From Motilimonas sp. E26 (lineage in GTDB: Bacteria; Pseudomonadota; Gammaproteobacteria; Enterobacterales; CBDFNC01), in the NCBI RefSeq assembly GCF_021278025.1, contig NZ_JAIBHJ010000008.1, positions 118,679 through 182,678 of the forward strand: a stretch of 64,000 bases of DNA, given 5' to 3'. Under the pieces are notes generated by a model, which worked only from the letters and a program-made list of their open reading frames with translations, had not been told where the DNA came from and did not search any database. The translations under genes and the position numbers were made by a program. Shown here in pieces: positions 63,013-64,000 of this stretch. Numbering within the stretch: the stretch's first letter is position 1; every line of letters starts with the position of its first letter.

Positions 63013-63251
63013 CCATCTTTAATGGTTAATCCTTTGCCTTTGGTTATCAACCAAATAACGATGTGTAGAATAAATAACCCTCCTCCTGCCACAGCAAAAA
63101 ATGTGGCAGCTATGGCTTCAACAGAACGTTTGTCATCAAGCCATAGCCAAGTCGCGAAACTTAACAAAAATATCAACGCAGTTTGTACCATACAGGCATG
63201 ACATCGGCCTAACTTCTTTAAAAACCAGTCATTACAACGCTGACAACTCAT
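63009..63251 (-). CDS. DUF3624 family small membrane protein
   Basis: 80 residues. Two Cys pairs at the N-terminus (CQRC and CHAC, 14 residues apart) could bind zinc. Two membrane helices follow (about 23-40 and 48-70), and the C-terminus is basic. This matches DUF3624 of Vibrio and Shewanella; function unknown. Its end overlaps the anmK end. Confidence 0.8.
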   Translation of the reverse strand: MSCQRCNDWFLKKLGRCHACMVQTALIFLLSFATWLWLDDKRSVEAIAATFFAVAGGGLFILHIVIWLITKGKGLTIKDG

Positions 63252-63306
63252 AAGAAAAACTTTATCCTATTATTGAATTAATTATTTTCAAGGAAAGAAT
63301 CAAGGC

Positions 63307-63858
63307 ATGAAATTGAATCACAACCTATGGATATTACTCGCCTGCTTAAGTGGCGGCGCCCAAGCTGAGAAAGTTTATACTTGGGTTGATGATAATGGTG
63401 TAGCTCATTTTTCTCAAGATAAGCCAAAGAATGTTGACGCCAAGCAAGTCAAGTTTGTCGCGCCACCGCCGGTGAAAGATTTGCCACCAATAACAAACTC
63501 GAAAAATAACTCAACAGCTACAACTATTATTTCAGATAATAAGTCCAATAATTTAATTTCAGGAAACTGGATTACTGGGACAGAATCAATTAGAAAATCG
63601 ACATTGATTCTTAAACCAAATAAACAATTTAGCTACCAATCCCTAAATGACCCTAAAAATGCCGTCGATCTTATTGGTACTTGGCATTACGAAGAAGGCT
63701 TTTTGCAATTAAAGGTTAACAAGAAAGTGATCACGCGACGTGGAAAAAAATCTGAAAGCTATAACAATCGAGATATCGATGCCCAGGTTCTTCAACTAGA
63801 CAATAATAAGATGAATATTATTATTGAAGATGAACATTTACATCTATCACGCTTCTAA
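63307..63858 (+). CDS. DUF4124 domain secreted protein
   Basis: 183 residues. Signal peptide (WILLACLSGGAQA), then the DUF4124 motif EKVYTWVDDNGVAHFSQDKP at about residues 21-40, a Pro/Asn/Ser-rich linker, and a C-terminal lipocalin-like beta segment (SGNWITGT then TLILKPNKQFSYQSL and LIGTWHYEEGFLQL). DUF4124 occurs in periplasmic proteins of unknown role. AGGAAA precedes the ATG. It ends before two terminators. Confidence 0.82.
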   Translation: MKLNHNLWILLACLSGGAQAEKVYTWVDDNGVAHFSQDKPKNVDAKQVKFVAPPPVKDLPPITNSKNNSTATTIISDNKSNNLISGNWITGTESIRKSTLILKPNKQFSYQSLNDPKNAVDLIGTWHYEEGFLQLKVNKKVITRRGKKSESYNNRDIDAQVLQLDNNKMNIIIEDEHLHLSRF

Positions 63859-63873
63859 AAAATCATCCAACTA

Positions 63874-63902
63874 ACAAAAACCACTTTCGAGTGGTTTTTG
63901 TT
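63874..63902 (+). terminator. Rho-independent terminator of the DUF4124 gene
   Basis: ACAAAAACCACT-TTCG-AGTGGTTTTTGT: perfect 12-bp stem with a UUCG loop and T-run. Confidence 0.9.
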
Positions 63903-63926
63903 TGATGTGAGTTTTTTCTTCAAACG

Positions 63927-63959
63927 TAAAAAAGCCCGACTCTTTCGAATCGGGCTTTC
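63927..63959 (-). terminator. Rho-independent terminator of a gene entering from the right edge
   Basis: On minus, AAAGCCCGATTC and GAGTCGGGCTTTTTT pair around a short loop. Its orientation implies a minus-strand transcript ending here. Confidence 0.75.
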
Positions 63960-63976
63960 TACTGCTCACTATGAGC

Positions 63977-64000
63977 TTATTTGGCGCTTGGCGGTGTCCT
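63977..64000 (-). CDS. Possible 3' end of a minus-strand gene (truncated by window)
   Basis: The minus strand from 64000 can be read as Arg-Thr-Pro-Pro-Ser-Ala-Lys followed by TAA at 63977-63979, 18 bases before a terminator in the same direction. Too short to name a product. Confidence 0.3.
   Translation of the reverse strand, partial: RTPPSAK

Noticed and set aside
1..64000. CRISPR arrays, tRNA or rRNA genes, intact insertion sequences, prophage
   Set aside because: I saw no spaced direct repeats, no cloverleaf with CCA-type acceptor, and no transposase or phage structural genes.

Overview
This 64 kb window is an ordinary-looking chromosomal segment of a marine gammaproteobacterium, most like the Alteromonadales and Shewanella-related genera. 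The AT-rich intergenic DNA, the synteny blocks (pilMNOPQ-aroK-aroB-damX-dam-rpe-gph-trpS, rpmE/priA, argS-ftsN-hslVU, acnB next to yacL, mdh near argR) and the families present (DUF3450 beside a TtpC-like ExbB, DUF3624, DUF2970, DUF4124) all point there. The genus cannot be fixed from the sequence. There is no rRNA, tRNA, CRISPR array, prophage or intact insertion sequence.

Left part (1-20 kb). A Fur-box-controlled TonB-energising operon (DUF3450 then a large ExbB/TolQ protein) runs off the left edge. Next come a very large DUF2339 membrane protein, an uncharacterised FAD oxidoreductase, an NlpC/P60 peptidase and an EamA exporter. From 9.98 to 10.83 kb lie two broken genes, the C-terminal ends of a tagatose-bisphosphate aldolase and an AgaR-like repressor, which are remains of an amino-sugar (aga) locus. 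mdh, an orphan ArtJ-like binding protein and argR follow. Then come a ferric-iron ABC transporter (fbpABC) with Fur-like sites and the nitrogen module glnK-amtB behind a good sigma-54 promoter.

Middle (19-44 kb). arfB, yacL, an orphan regulator with reversed domain order (winged helix, then receiver), acnB, a succinate-semialdehyde-type dehydrogenase and a PlpD-like patatin autotransporter precede a minus-strand run. That run, read from high to low coordinates, is pilM-N-O-P-Q, aroK, aroB, damX, dam, rpe, gph, trpS, with a DUF2970 gene on the opposite strand. It covers type IV pilus alignment and secretin, the shikimate pathway, DNA methylation and division. mrcA (PBP1A) diverges from pilM, and oxyR converges on mrcA.

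Right part (44-64 kb). A two-gene operon encodes secreted DUF1566 (Lcl-C) proteins. It is followed by a malic enzyme, rpmE, priA, argS, ftsN, and hslVU behind a textbook sigma-32 promoter. Then come a secreted S1C protease, a soluble patatin, a META lipoprotein, and a YbjD-type OLD-family nuclease whose coding sequence holds a run of nine G. A small degenerate receiver protein diverges from a histidine kinase/FixJ-like pair that is translationally linked to anmK. DUF3624 and DUF4124 genes and two terminators close the window.

No large new system is evident. The leads most worth checking are the G9 tract in the nuclease gene, the degenerate receiver beside the two-component pair, the DUF1566 operon, and the reversed-architecture regulator beside acnB.
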